Source: Pseudoneobacillus sp052180215 (GTDB taxonomy: Bacteria > Bacillota > Bacilli > Bacillales > Cytobacillaceae). From it: a DNA stretch of 64,000 nucleotides. The notes beneath the pieces are model-generated. The model was not told the DNA's origin. It searched no databases and was given only the letters and a program-made list of their open reading frames with translations. The translations under genes were made by a program, and so were the position numbers. Positions within the stretch are counted from its first letter, which is position 1; the number at the start of each line of letters is the position of its first letter. The stretch lies in assembly GCF_052180215.1 (NCBI RefSeq), contig NZ_CP197471.1:2142001-2206000 (forward strand). The letters run 5' to 3'. This document shows, piece after piece, positions 34,034 through 42,876 of the stretch.

Positions 34034-34511
34034 ATGATTTTGGCAATGGCGTAGGAGTAGCTTGCGTCCCTAGACCTTCATATTTTTTGTCAATCATCGT
34101 TCGAATATCTTTTAAAGGTGTTCCCTTTTCATACTCTGCTTTAGCCTCACGGGCTATATCCACACAAACTCCTCAGCCAAAGCCCATTGTATCAAGGGTA
34201 ACCGTATTTTCTTTTACATGATCGACAAAGCAATTTGTGTTACTTGTATGACCGTCTTCTTCATAACATCCACAATAACATGGCATATAATTCAGCACTT
34301 CTGGATGTTCTACAGCGAACTGATAGGCTTCCAAAATTTTTGGGCTGTCAGTATTTGAAGTGATAACGGACCAATCATCGCTTCCTTTTTGGTATGTCAA
34401 AACTGGAACACCTTGTTGTTGGTGTTCACTAGCGGAATGTTCATCAGAGGATGATGAACAACCAGCAATTAATGGAATCGTCGCTAGAACTGGGTATAAA
34501 TATTTCTTCAT
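34032..34511 (-). CDS. PCYCGC-motif lipoprotein with an in-frame TGA (candidate selenoprotein or nonsense allele)
   Basis: The start is the ATG at 34511 (AAGGAG 6 bases ahead). The lipobox is 'LIAGC' and the family signature 'NYMPCYCGCYEEDGHTS' is present. The frame meets TGA at 34173-34175 after 'LDTMGFG' and then stays open for 46 further family-like codons ('GVCVDIAREAKAEYEKG', 'LKDIRTMIDKKYE', 'TPTPLPKS') to TAA and a terminator. With the TGA read through, the length (159 residues) is normal for the family. The TGA replaces the first Cys of the family's C-G-x-C motif, giving U-G-V-C. A hairpin TAGCC-CGTGA-GGCTA starts 16 bases after the TGA, with its loop 21 bases after. That agrees with the bacterial SECIS rule as I remember it: loop 16-37 bases away, G among the first two loop bases. 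Confidence 0.75.
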
Positions 34512-34778
34512 ACTTATCTCCTTACCATTCACCTTTTGTAAGTATTTGTTTGTTGAAACTTTGATACTTTAGTAGAATAACGAAAAATTTTTATATATTC
34601 AATGGTTCCTCTGAAAATCAGTTTGTGAATCAAATACTTTTTCTATATTTAACAGGGTGTATGATAATCAAACACGAAAAGTAGGAAGAAAATGAAAAAT
34701 TCTTTCCTAAAATACTTAATCATCATATTGTTGGAGAAGATATCATTAAGATACTTTTAAATTTGAAAGGTGATATAA

Positions 34779-34922
34779 ATGACTGATAAATCGTGGAGAG
34801 TTAAATCATACAAAGAAGGAAAATACACGGTTAGTATTCGAAAAAATTTAGAAAATGATCGAGTAGATGAAGGGGATTTCCCTGAGAAAGAAGAAAAGGG
34901 ACCAAATAATAAAAGAAGTTAA
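34779..34922 (+). CDS. 47-residue charged hypothetical protein
   Basis: GAAAGGTGAT lies ahead of the ATG. The product begins 'MTDKSWRVKSYKEGKYTVS' and ends in a charged, probably disordered tail. No family is recognised. The upstream 34512-34778 gap holds only AT-rich promoter-like sequence. Confidence 0.55.
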   Translation: MTDKSWRVKSYKEGKYTVSIRKNLENDRVDEGDFPEKEEKGPNNKRS

Positions 34923-35086
34923 AACCTTTTCCAAATGGAATATCTATAATGGGTATTCCTTTTTTAATTTGTATTTTTACCACTTAGAATTTCTACTGAA
35001 ACGGCTAACAAATACCATCATTTTTATCTAAATAATAAAAGTAAAACTTCCACAAAAAAGTCATACTAAAATTGGAGGTGGTAATA

Positions 35087-35266
35087 ATGGCAACACATCA
35101 AAACGATCCTTTAGCTATGAAGCATATGGGAGACCCAGAAGAAATGAGCCCCATCAACGATATGACGAACACAAAGATAAAGGCTCCAGTTGTTGAAGTT
35201 AACCATACTCATGAAATAAAGGATTTTCTTGAGATAAGAAGTCCTCGATCTGTTACTGTTTTTTAA
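35087..35266 (+). CDS. 59-residue hydrophilic hypothetical protein
   Basis: ATG at 35087 follows GGAGGTGG (35074-35081). The product contains 'MKHMGDPEEMSPINDMTN' and a His-rich 'VVEVNHTHEIKDF'. No membrane segment. Terminator at 35294. Unknown function. Confidence 0.6.
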   Translation: MATHQNDPLAMKHMGDPEEMSPINDMTNTKIKAPVVEVNHTHEIKDFLEIRSPRSVTVF

Positions 35267-35293
35267 AAGAAGTTGTATCTTAAAGATCATCTA

Positions 35294-35325
35294 GAAAAGA
35301 CCACTTTATATGAAGTGGTCTTTTC
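35294..35325 (+). terminator. Rho-independent terminator
   Basis: AAAAGACCACTT and AAGTGGTCTTTT arms around TATATG. Confidence 0.88.
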
Positions 35326-35442
35326 CGGATGATGAATAAAATAGATTTTATTTTGTTAAGAAACATTTACTTTGAGTATAAAATTTTCGTGAGAATCCAA
35401 ATTAAATCAGGACATCCTATTAAAAAAGGAGGGATATTCTTG

Positions 35443-36663
35443 ATGATTCGGATTTTATTAATTTTTATTATCATGATCTGTTTTCCTTTTTCAACAATCA
35501 TTCATGCTGAAACTGAACTCACTGCTGCATTTATCCGTGACCATCAGCTATGGATCAAGATGGAAAAAAAAGAAATGCAGATCACAAAAAATAGTTATGT
35601 GTATAATCCAAAATGGTCCTATGACGGTCGTTTTACTGCATATATTGATGGTGATGAAAAGGGAGAAAAATCGGATTTATTCATCTATGATACGAAGGAT
35701 AACGTAAACTACCAGCCTTATGTTAGAGTTGTAACTTCCGACTTTAAATGGTCACCAACCAAAAATCAATTGGCTTATACAGATCATGGTTTATTAAATG
35801 TAACCAAAATGAAAAATGGTCGCCCGTCCGGATTTGAAAATGTTTCATTAGGAGTGAGTGGTTTTGAATGGTATCCAAACGGGCAAGAATTCATTGTTTC
35901 ATCGCAATCGAAGCTGCGTCCTACTGGATGGGGACCAATTCCACTTTATAAAATTCCAGTGAACGCCAATCTTGATGCGAGTAAAATGAAGCATTTGTAT
36001 ACCATTAAGACCGATGGAAAGGATTTGTTTGCGATTGATGCAGACTATTTTAAATGGAGTTCAGATGGAAAGTGGATTAGTTTTTTAGCAATCCCAACCG
36101 CTTCCTGGGCCAACGATAGCAATACCTTATGTGTGATATCACCACAAGGAGAACATTTTCAGATTGTTGGAAAAATGCTATGGTACAAAGAATGGGTCAA
36201 GTGGGCTCCCATCTCGAACCAATTAGCCTATATTTCAGGTGAAGGTAGATTTTTCGTTGATAACAAAAAAACAAAAATCGTAGATATTCCCATCTTTCAT
36301 CAACAAAAGGAGTACACACCTACAGGTTATGTTGACCTAGGTTTGGAGTGGTTTTCACAAGAAGACGTCATTGTAGCCCGTTCAAAGGAAAACAAGGATT
36401 GGAAAGAAGGACCAGTCCCAACCATGTACACATCACTTTTTTCAATCAATATTAAAACAAATGAACAAAAACAAATTTCATTTCCTAAAAAGAATGAATT
36501 GGATCGAGATCCCCAAGTGGTTGGGTCTTATCTTACTTGGTTTCGTAAGAATCACAACCTAGCTATAGGTGATGTGTGGATGAAGGATGGGCTAAATGGC
36601 GTAGAGCATATTTGGATGAAGGATGTAGATTCTGCTCCAGTCATTTATGTGAAAAGTGAATAA
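35443..36663 (+). CDS. Exported TolB-like beta-propeller protein
   Basis: 406 residues from ATG 35443 (or the adjacent TTG 35440) after AAGGAGGG. The signal peptide covers residues 1-23 and ends 'IIHAE'. The mature part shows repeated propeller blades of the WD40/TolB type: 'NPKWSYDGRFTAYIDGD', 'DFKWSPTKNQLAYTD', 'GFEWYPNGQEFIVSS', 'YFKWSSDGKWISFLA' and 'WVKWAPISNQLAYIS'. These recur every 45-65 residues. It is probably a secreted scaffold or binding protein. No ligand is deducible. Confidence 0.85.
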   Translation: MIRILLIFIIMICFPFSTIIHAETELTAAFIRDHQLWIKMEKKEMQITKNSYVYNPKWSYDGRFTAYIDGDEKGEKSDLFIYDTKDNVNYQPYVRVVTSDFKWSPTKNQLAYTDHGLLNVTKMKNGRPSGFENVSLGVSGFEWYPNGQEFIVSSQSKLRPTGWGPIPLYKIPVNANLDASKMKHLYTIKTDGKDLFAIDADYFKWSSDGKWISFLAIPTASWANDSNTLCVISPQGEHFQIVGKMLWYKEWVKWAPISNQLAYISGEGRFFVDNKKTKIVDIPIFHQQKEYTPTGYVDLGLEWFSQEDVIVARSKENKDWKEGPVPTMYTSLFSINIKTNEQKQISFPKKNELDRDPQVVGSYLTWFRKNHNLAIGDVWMKDGLNGVEHIWMKDVDSAPVIYVKSE

Positions 36664-36664
36664 A

Positions 36665-36781
36665 GCACGTAGACGGTTCTTTTGGTTTCATATTAGCAAT
36701 AGAACCATCTCTTTAACTTCTCTGTTTTAAAAAAACGCTGACATTATCAGCGTTTTTTATGATTTTGCTAGTGGAGTACAT
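36665..36781. repeat. GACGGTTCTT-type repeat, copy 3, with relic of a second PCYCGC gene end
   Basis: GCACGTAGACGGTTCTT begins just after the propeller gene. The following terminator (36728-36758) and minus-strand frame end reproduce 33950-34060. Read on the minus strand, 'TPLAKS' plus TAA mirrors 'TPLPKS' plus TAA of the gene at 34032. The rest of that gene is gone. Confidence 0.65.
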
Positions 36782-36815
36782 TACTCTTATCAATACTTTT
36801 GGTAAAGAGGGACTA

Positions 36816-37364
36816 TCACTTATTGAGATCCTCGAATTTTCTTCTAGAAATAAACCACTCAGCTATTAGATAAATGGCCATATAAATGGGAAAGGAATAA
36901 AAAAACTTCCAATGTAGCGGTTTATAAATATCAATCCAGACAATAAGCGGTTCACCAATAAATGAAGTTAGAAGCCCGAATATTATGGCCTTTTTAAATG
37001 TTGAAATATGGGGTTTGAACTGAATTAAGCTCATAATGACAACTGGCATTAAGGCAAGGTCATACGGCAAATATGCAGGGATAAGAGGAAACACCTCGTA
37101 TCGATAAGACCACAATCCCAATTGTACTCCAATGGCATCTAAGCTAACCGAAACTGTCATGACAAAAAATCCAGCTAACAACAATCGATATCTACTCTCT
37201 TTTTTATGAAATTTAAACCAAAGCAACCATGTAAGAACGGTTAAAATGACACCAAACCACCAACGCCATGTAAAAATCACTTCCTGGCTCCATAGATCAA
37301 TGATCTGTTTTACAATTTCATGAGTTTCCTTCGTTAACTTATCTAATTTCTCAATAGTACTCAT
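36816..37364 (-). CDS. CBO0543-family membrane protein
   Basis: 182 residues. After a short helical N-terminus, five membrane helices follow. The signature pieces 'RWWFGVILTVLTWLLWF', 'LDAIGVQLGLWSYRYEVFPL', 'YLPYDLALMPVVIMSLIQF' and 'SFIGEPLIVWIDIYKPLHWK' fit the CBO0543 family of spore-forming Firmicutes, which has no known function. The ribosome site is weak. Confidence 0.85.
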   Translation of the reverse strand: MSTIEKLDKLTKETHEIVKQIIDLWSQEVIFTWRWWFGVILTVLTWLLWFKFHKKESRYRLLLAGFFVMTVSVSLDAIGVQLGLWSYRYEVFPLIPAYLPYDLALMPVVIMSLIQFKPHISTFKKAIIFGLLTSFIGEPLIVWIDIYKPLHWKFFYSFPIYMAIYLIAEWFISRRKFEDLNK

Positions 37365-37500
37365 ATATGTTCACCTATATTTATTTAAAAGTGATATCCA
37401 TTAAATATATAATGGCCAAAATATCGAATGTCAAACATATCAACGAGGGGAAATATCTAATCACAAAGTTATCCTACAAATTTAAGTTTTTATACCAATT

Positions 37501-37731
37501 ATGGTCTTTTATGGTAAAATAATGCCGGTGATAAAATTGGATAAATATAAACTTTTTTTATTGGCAAGTCTATTCTCTTATCTTAGTTCTCTATCTTTTT
37601 TAAGTTGCACTTTATTTTCAGAGAACAAAATGCCGTTCTTCATTTTGACTGATATGTTCGCTTCAATAGGCACTCTATTTTTTTATCGATTTACAATAGA
37701 ACCAAAACTACTGTTTCGAAAAAATAACTAG
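37501..37731 (+). CDS. Possible small two-span membrane protein
   Basis: 76 codons with two hydrophobic segments ('LFLLASLFSYLSSLSFLSC', 'FFILTDMFASIGTLFFY'). There is no clear ribosome site before the ATG at 37501 or 37522, so the start and even the gene are doubtful. Confidence 0.4.
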   Translation: MVFYGKIMPVIKLDKYKLFLLASLFSYLSSLSFLSCTLFSENKMPFFILTDMFASIGTLFFYRFTIEPKLLFRKNN

Positions 37732-37792
37732 CTAAGGTATATAAATTTTCAAGGGAAATAATACTACATGGGCATATAGAAAGGAATTATCT

Positions 37793-38368
37793 ATGAATCT
37801 AACAACTGTATTCGATATACTCCTTGTTTTAAAGTCAGATCTCCTAACACTAAAAAAAATAGAACCTCATGACATTGAAGAAGTATTCGAAATATATAGC
37901 AATGACAACGTTTTTGAATTTTGTGGCATAATTCCTAAACATAACAAAGAAACAGTCAAAAAAATGATAGGTCACTTCGAACGGGATTATCTTAAAAAAA
38001 TGAGGATCAAATGGGGGATATATACCAACGAAGATCGTAAATTAGTGGGTATTATAGAGGCAATGGATTTTAATCAAAAAGTAAATATGGTCACAATCGG
38101 GTACTTTTTAGCAGAAACCTCTTGGGGAAAAGGATTGGCTACAGAAGCTGTCCGTTTATTAGTCGAATTCTTATTTACACAAGTAAAGGTGAATCGAATT
38201 CAAGCAGAAGTCATGCCTCCGAATAGCAAATCAAAAAATGTATTATTAAAAAATGGTTTTATTAAAGAAGGAACATTGAGACAAGCTACTCTTTGGTCAG
38301 GAAAAGGGATTGTTGATTTAGAGATTTATGGGCTTCTAAAGCAAGACTATGAAAACATAGTTTACTAG
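37793..38368 (+). CDS. RimJ/RimL-type N-acetyltransferase
   Basis: 191 residues. 'LLTLKKIEPHDIEEVFEIYS' opens, 'WGIYTNEDRKLVGIIEAMDF' is the central sheet, 'GYFLAETSWGKGLATEAVRL' holds the acetyl-CoA loop (WGKGLA) and 'NGFIKEGTLRQATLW' the RimJ/RimL-type end. It probably acetylates an N-terminus or a small amine. Weak ribosome site (AAAGGAA). Confidence 0.88.
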   Translation: MNLTTVFDILLVLKSDLLTLKKIEPHDIEEVFEIYSNDNVFEFCGIIPKHNKETVKKMIGHFERDYLKKMRIKWGIYTNEDRKLVGIIEAMDFNQKVNMVTIGYFLAETSWGKGLATEAVRLLVEFLFTQVKVNRIQAEVMPPNSKSKNVLLKNGFIKEGTLRQATLWSGKGIVDLEIYGLLKQDYENIVY

Positions 38369-38425
38369 TTTACATTCATCATCGAAATGATCATTAAAAG
38401 AGTTCTAATGTATGCAGGAGGAACA

Positions 38426-39316
38426 ATGAGAAGATTACAAATGGGAATGTGGCATCTATTCAGCGAAGACCAATGGAATCAATATAAAAGCGATAAAATA
38501 ACTGGACTAGAAATTAGCCAATATCAGGATATTTCTGAATTAGAAAAGGCATCCTTATTTTGTAACAATAACAGCCTTAAATTTGGAATTCATACACCCG
38601 TATTTGGGAATGACAAGACTCTTCCTGAAGTCACTTCATTAGATAAAGAGGTTTATCAAAAAGCTATATTATCAGTTGAAGAACAAGTGAAAGTATCAGC
38701 AGACTATGGAGCAGATTATCTACTACTCCATTATCCGTTTCCTCCTATTTATTCCACTCTAGTTGATAGATGTTACTGGGATGGTGCACCTGATCACGCT
38801 TATTATTATTCGGAAAACTATGGTGAAGATCATTTCAAGTACATAAGTGAACGGTTATTTGAAGATCTGTCAGTACTGCAAGATAAATATCAACAAAAAA
38901 TAGTTTTAGAATATGATTTTTTCGCTGAATACAAAGATGTTTTTAGTAGAATGTTTGAAAAGTATCCTCAGTTACAATTAGTCATTGATACTCAAAGAAT
39001 GGAGCACAATAAAAGAACATTTCCTGGTTTTGATCCATATAAATGGTTGGACCAAATCTATCAATATGTCTACCTAGTTCATTATAGTAATGTTCGTTTT
39101 GGAGAGAAGCACCAACGACATCTGCCAGTATTGCCTTTCCATGAAACGGACACAAATTATGGTGATTCGCTAAGTTATTTATCTTATCTATCTAAAAAGA
39201 ATGATTTATTCCATGTTACATTTGAACATAATCCATCGGTGGTGAGCCCGGAAGAATTAGAAGTATGTTATGAGACTGTTCAAGAGCTATTGACTAAAAG
39301 GAAACAAGCAAAATAA
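38426..39316 (+). CDS. Xylose-isomerase-like TIM-barrel (AP-endonuclease family 2) protein
   Basis: 296 residues from the ATG at 38426, which follows AGGAGG. TIM-barrel strands are visible: 'TGLEISQYQD', 'LKFGIHTPVFG', 'GADYLLLHYPFPP', 'KIVLEYDFF' and 'LQLVIDTQRMEH'. Metal-ligand candidates are Glu in 'VLEYD', Asp in 'VIDTQ', His in 'YLVHYSN' and Glu in 'VTFEHNP', as in the sugar isomerase/epimerase superfamily. Substrate unknown. It stands 57 bases after an acetyltransferase on the same strand. Confidence 0.8.
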   Translation: MRRLQMGMWHLFSEDQWNQYKSDKITGLEISQYQDISELEKASLFCNNNSLKFGIHTPVFGNDKTLPEVTSLDKEVYQKAILSVEEQVKVSADYGADYLLLHYPFPPIYSTLVDRCYWDGAPDHAYYYSENYGEDHFKYISERLFEDLSVLQDKYQQKIVLEYDFFAEYKDVFSRMFEKYPQLQLVIDTQRMEHNKRTFPGFDPYKWLDQIYQYVYLVHYSNVRFGEKHQRHLPVLPFHETDTNYGDSLSYLSYLSKKNDLFHVTFEHNPSVVSPEELEVCYETVQELLTKRKQAK

Positions 39317-39385
39317 AAATCGGTTTAAGTCGCTTAATATAAGTAAAAACAGTAATAGTATTATGATTTTCGGGTGGTGTGTGAG

Positions 39386-39583
39386 ATGTTAATCGGGATT
39401 ATTCTATTGATTATCGGTGTATTTGTAGCAATTAAGCCTTATCTTGCTTGGTATCTTTATATTGGATGGCAAATAAAAGATTCAGAGCCAACGACTATAG
39501 CTTTATCTATTTATAGAATCATAGCCATTTTAACCATTATTAGTGGAATCATTGTAATTATTAAGGGTAGTTTCTCTAATTAA
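39386..39583 (+). CDS. DUF6199-like small membrane protein
   Basis: 65 residues from ATG 39386. Two helices ('LIGIILLIIGVFVAIKP' and 'IIAILTIISGIIVIIKG') flank a loop with 'WYLYIGWQIKDSEPTTIALS'. The layout agrees with the small DUF6199 family. The ribosome site is weak. Function unknown. Confidence 0.65.
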   Translation: MLIGIILLIIGVFVAIKPYLAWYLYIGWQIKDSEPTTIALSIYRIIAILTIISGIIVIIKGSFSN

Positions 39584-39694
39584 ATTCTCTCCTCAGTCTT
39601 TTGAATGAGATAAGTTACATCTAAATTCTAATGCGCTCTTTGCCGTTCATCTGTAAGATGACAAGTAAAGACTAAACATTAGGAGGAGACGGAT

Positions 39695-40162
39695 ATGACC
39701 ATCATAGAAGGAATTTTTGAAACGCATTTAGAGGTAAAAAACTTAGAGAAATCTATGGAGTTTTATGAAAAAATTGGACTAAAATTAGGGTTACTTGATC
39801 AAGAAAGAAGAAGAGCTTTCTATCTCATGGGTGATGAATCTCTATCCATGATTTCTATTGTAGAGAAAGAAAATCCCAATCTTCGCCACATGGCATTTCG
39901 GGTTCATATTAAAAATCTAGCAAACATGATTCCTTTTCTTGAAGATAGGAATATCACGATCCTGCCAGGATGGGATGGAGCTATCACGAAAGAACCAATG
40001 GTGTATCCATGGTTAGGCAGTGCATCAGTGTTCTTTAATGATTACGACGGAAACAGGTTAGAATTTTTGGCGATGTTACCAGAAGGACCAAGAAACGATA
40101 TTGAACAAGTATTTCTTTCTTTAAGTGAATGGGAAAACTTACATAAAAATATAAATAGGTGA
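39695..40162 (+). CDS. VOC-family protein
   Basis: 155 residues. 'IFETHLEVKNLEKSMEFYEK' and 'GLKLGLLDQERRRAFYLMG' form the first module; 'NLRHMAFRVHIKNLANMIPF' and 'ASVFFNDYDGNRLEFLAMLP' the second. Metal ligands His15, His near 'LRHMAF' and Glu in 'RLEFLA' are all present, as in fosfomycin-resistance and lactoylglutathione lyase-like enzymes. AGGAGGAGA precedes the ATG. The stop TGA lies 6 bases before the next gene's ATG, so the two are coupled. Confidence 0.88.
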   Translation: MTIIEGIFETHLEVKNLEKSMEFYEKIGLKLGLLDQERRRAFYLMGDESLSMISIVEKENPNLRHMAFRVHIKNLANMIPFLEDRNITILPGWDGAITKEPMVYPWLGSASVFFNDYDGNRLEFLAMLPEGPRNDIEQVFLSLSEWENLHKNINR

Positions 40163-40167
40163 AAAAA

Positions 40168-40707
40168 ATGACTAAAAAAACACTACCGAAAGTGATTTTA
40201 AGAGAATTAAAGATAGAAGACGCAGAAGACCGCTATAAATGGTGTTTAGACAAAGAGGTCACAAAACATCTTAATATGCCTGATAAGTATCCGCCTTTTT
40301 CATTAGAGGAAACCAAGCAGTGGATTCGGATGTGTATAGAACGCTCCAATGGTTATATACAGAAGGCAATCATGACAGAGCAAGAAAACCATATTGGCTG
40401 GATTGACTTAAAGAATATCGATAAATTAAATCAACACGCTGAATTGGGTATCACCATCGGGGATCAAACTTATTGGGGAAAAGGATATGGTTTATCTGCC
40501 ATGAAGGAAATGCTTCACTTCGGGTTTAATGAATTGAAACTTAATAAGATTTGGCTAAGAGTAGAAGTAGATAATGAAAAAGCGATAAAGTCTTATAAAA
40601 GAATCGGTTTTATTGAGGAAGGAATTTTAAGGCAAGACCGATTAAGAAACACCGAGTTCATTGACCGTTTAAGAATGAGTATACTTAAACATGAATTCCT
40701 TTCATAA
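40168..40707 (+). CDS. RimJ/RimL-type N-acetyltransferase
   Basis: 179 residues from ATG 40168 (AGGTG 6 bases ahead; a GTG at 40159 would overlap the upstream stop). 'KVILRELKIEDAEDRYKWCL', 'HAELGITIGDQTYWGKGYGL' (acetyl-CoA loop), 'FGFNELKLNKIWLRVEVDNE' and 'RIGFIEEGILRQDR' are the family blocks. Coupled with the VOC gene. The pair may form a small detoxification operon. Confidence 0.88.
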   Translation: MTKKTLPKVILRELKIEDAEDRYKWCLDKEVTKHLNMPDKYPPFSLEETKQWIRMCIERSNGYIQKAIMTEQENHIGWIDLKNIDKLNQHAELGITIGDQTYWGKGYGLSAMKEMLHFGFNELKLNKIWLRVEVDNEKAIKSYKRIGFIEEGILRQDRLRNTEFIDRLRMSILKHEFLS

Positions 40708-40820
40708 AACTTTTGTTCACTGGAAGCTCCTTCTAATTTTTTAAAAAGAAATGGAACATTTTATAAAATCCAGCATATATTAACTTCTGTGTGAGAAATC
40801 AGAAGGAAGGATGTACAACA

Positions 40821-40958
40821 ATGACTAACAACCAAGCAAATATCATTATTAAGAATGAAAACATAAATTCAGGAAGCGGGAATCGAATCATTGAATGGAA
40901 TGTATCGGACCCAACTGAAAGTTTATATGCAGTTGTAACACCTGTAAAAATGAAATAA
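40821..40958 (+). CDS. 45-residue hypothetical protein
   Basis: AGAAGGAAGG lies 10 bases before the ATG. Product: 'MTNNQANIIIKNENINSGSG' then 'IIEWNVSDPTESLYAVVTPV', a beta-rich mini-protein without a membrane segment. Followed closely by a terminator, which supports it as a gene. Family not recognised. Confidence 0.6.
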   Translation: MTNNQANIIIKNENINSGSGNRIIEWNVSDPTESLYAVVTPVKMK

Positions 40959-40970
40959 CCGAATAGTAAA

Positions 40971-41016
40971 AAGCCTTCTTTTTAGTAAGAATACATAAAA
41001 AAGAAGGCTTTTTTGT
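40971..41016. terminator. Bidirectional terminator between convergent genes
   Basis: AAAAAGCCTTCTTTTT and AAAAAGAAGGCTTTTTT arms. Confidence 0.88.
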
Positions 41017-41023
41017 GTTGTAG

Positions 41024-42616
41024 TTATTGTAGGAAAACCTCAATTAGTACAATATCTTTTAAATTAATCAAAGACTCTTTTAGCACGGTCTGAAATTCGA
41101 CTAAGGTCCTAACCCGCACTCCTTTGATTCCATATCCATCAGCTAATTTAACAAAATCGGGGTTTTCAAAGGTTACACCGTAACTATCTCCAAACAATTT
41201 ATCCATTTGCTGCATTTCAAGTTTTAACTTCGAATCATTTAATACAATCAAGATGAATGAAAGACCCAGTCTCTTTGCGGTTTCGATTTCAGCAAAATTC
41301 ATTAGTGCTCCACCATCTCCGGTAATACAAATAACAGGGTCATTAGGACAAGCTAACTTAGCTCCAATTGACCCCGGAATAGCGATTCCCATCGAGGCCA
41401 ATCCGTTTGAGATGATTAACCGATTTGGATTTTTTGGCTGGTAGGTTCGGGCAATGGAAACTTTATGGGCTCCAACATCTGAAACGACAATCGTGTTATC
41501 TGATGTGTAATCTTCTATACAATGAAGAATATTTTCAATCGTCAATGGCAAAGTGTTCAATTTTGGTTGATTCGTATTTATTTGATAAGCTTTATATATT
41601 TTACTTTTCAAATTTCCGAAAGGTTCCCATGATTTGACGGGGAGATTTGATTCATTAAGTAGTTGAATGGTCTTTTTGATATTTCCAACTAGTTCAACCT
41701 CAATAGGATAATACTCATTTGTTTCTGCTGGCAGGGTATCAATATGTAAAATGGGTATTTTCTTTTGATTCCAATCCTTTGGTAATTTTTCAACAAAGTC
41801 CAAACCTATGGTAATGAATAAATCAGCTTGATTGATCCCTTCTAATACTTCATCATTTTCATTAAATCCAAAGGTGAAATAATTGGAAGGATGTTCTTTA
41901 TCTAATACTCCTTTTGCCATAAAGCTATGTGTAACAGGGGATTGAAGGGTATTTATAAAGGACAAAACCTCAGGAGTTGCATTTTGTCTAATTACACCGT
42001 TACCGATAAGAATAAAAGGCTTTGTACATTTATGGATTAGGGTAGATGCATCCTTTATAACTTCCTTTACAGGAACACTTTCTGGTAATGGTGTTACCGG
42101 AATAGGTGTATTCGAAATCACTTGTGTGGCAAAATTCTCAGGAATTACAACGGCAACAGAACCTGGCTTTTCCATCATTGCCTCTTTGAATCCCTTTCGA
42201 ATCACCGTCGATATCGTCTGTGAATCCTTGATTTGTGTACTCCATTTTGTTGCTGGTTCAAATATTTTAACAATATCTAAATATTGATGTGACTCATTAT
42301 GGTTCCGTTCGACACCTGCTTGTCCAATCAATGCGAGCACGGGAGAATGATCCAGTTGAGCACTGGCAATACCAGTCAAAAGATTTGTTGCCCCTGGGCC
42401 CAAAGTGGATAAACAAACACCGACTTTATTTGACAATCTCCCATAAACATCTGCCATAAATGCAGCACCTTGTTCATGTCTAACATTAACAAAATGAATT
42501 TGTGTAGATTTTGATAACGCATCAGCGAGGTCAAGAATTTCCTTACCTACAATCCCGAATACATATTCCACACCTTCATTTTCCAAACAACTTACTATCA
42601 GATTAGATACCTTCAT
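41024..42616 (-). CDS. Acetolactate synthase-like thiamine-diphosphate enzyme
   Basis: 530 residues with the three-domain ThDP-enzyme layout. The catalytic Glu is in 'NVRHEQGAAFMADVYGR', followed by 'STLGPGATNLLTGIASAQLD'. The ThDP motif is 'ITGDGGALMNFAEIETAKRL' ending 'LIVLNDSK'. Typical relatives are catabolic acetolactate synthases (AlsS) and broader 'acetolactate synthase large subunit' proteins. No decarboxylase or ilv genes are nearby and no regulatory subunit follows. AGGAGG precedes the ATG. Confidence 0.85.
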   Translation of the reverse strand: MKVSNLIVSCLENEGVEYVFGIVGKEILDLADALSKSTQIHFVNVRHEQGAAFMADVYGRLSNKVGVCLSTLGPGATNLLTGIASAQLDHSPVLALIGQAGVERNHNESHQYLDIVKIFEPATKWSTQIKDSQTISTVIRKGFKEAMMEKPGSVAVVIPENFATQVISNTPIPVTPLPESVPVKEVIKDASTLIHKCTKPFILIGNGVIRQNATPEVLSFINTLQSPVTHSFMAKGVLDKEHPSNYFTFGFNENDEVLEGINQADLFITIGLDFVEKLPKDWNQKKIPILHIDTLPAETNEYYPIEVELVGNIKKTIQLLNESNLPVKSWEPFGNLKSKIYKAYQINTNQPKLNTLPLTIENILHCIEDYTSDNTIVVSDVGAHKVSIARTYQPKNPNRLIISNGLASMGIAIPGSIGAKLACPNDPVICITGDGGALMNFAEIETAKRLGLSFILIVLNDSKLKLEMQQMDKLFGDSYGVTFENPDFVKLADGYGIKGVRVRTLVEFQTVLKESLINLKDIVLIEVFLQ

Positions 42617-42821
42617 ATAATCCTCCTAAAAGAAAGAATGGCGAAAAGTTTTACGACTTCTATTTAACGTTGAATTTGAAAAGTAATCATTCAAACCATA
42701 CGAGTAAAAGGGAATAAATGCATATTGTTTATTTAGTTTGAGTTATTAGTGGTTTCATATGCTATGTTAAAAAAAGAAATCATTATTATTTTCATTCTTG
42801 TCCAAAACACAAACAAAAAAA

Positions 42822-42876
42822 ACACGGGCCGGTTCTTATGCTTCATTTTGAAGCATGAGAACCGGCCCCGTGTCTC
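42822..42876. repeat. GACGGTTCTT-type repeat, copy 4 (near-perfect palindrome)
   Basis: ACACGGGCCGGTTCT-TATGCTTCA pairs with TGAAGCAT-GAGAACCGGCCCCGTGT around a 3-base loop. It lies between the S9 peptidase stop and the next gene, and probably acts as a terminator for the peptidase. Confidence 0.8.
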
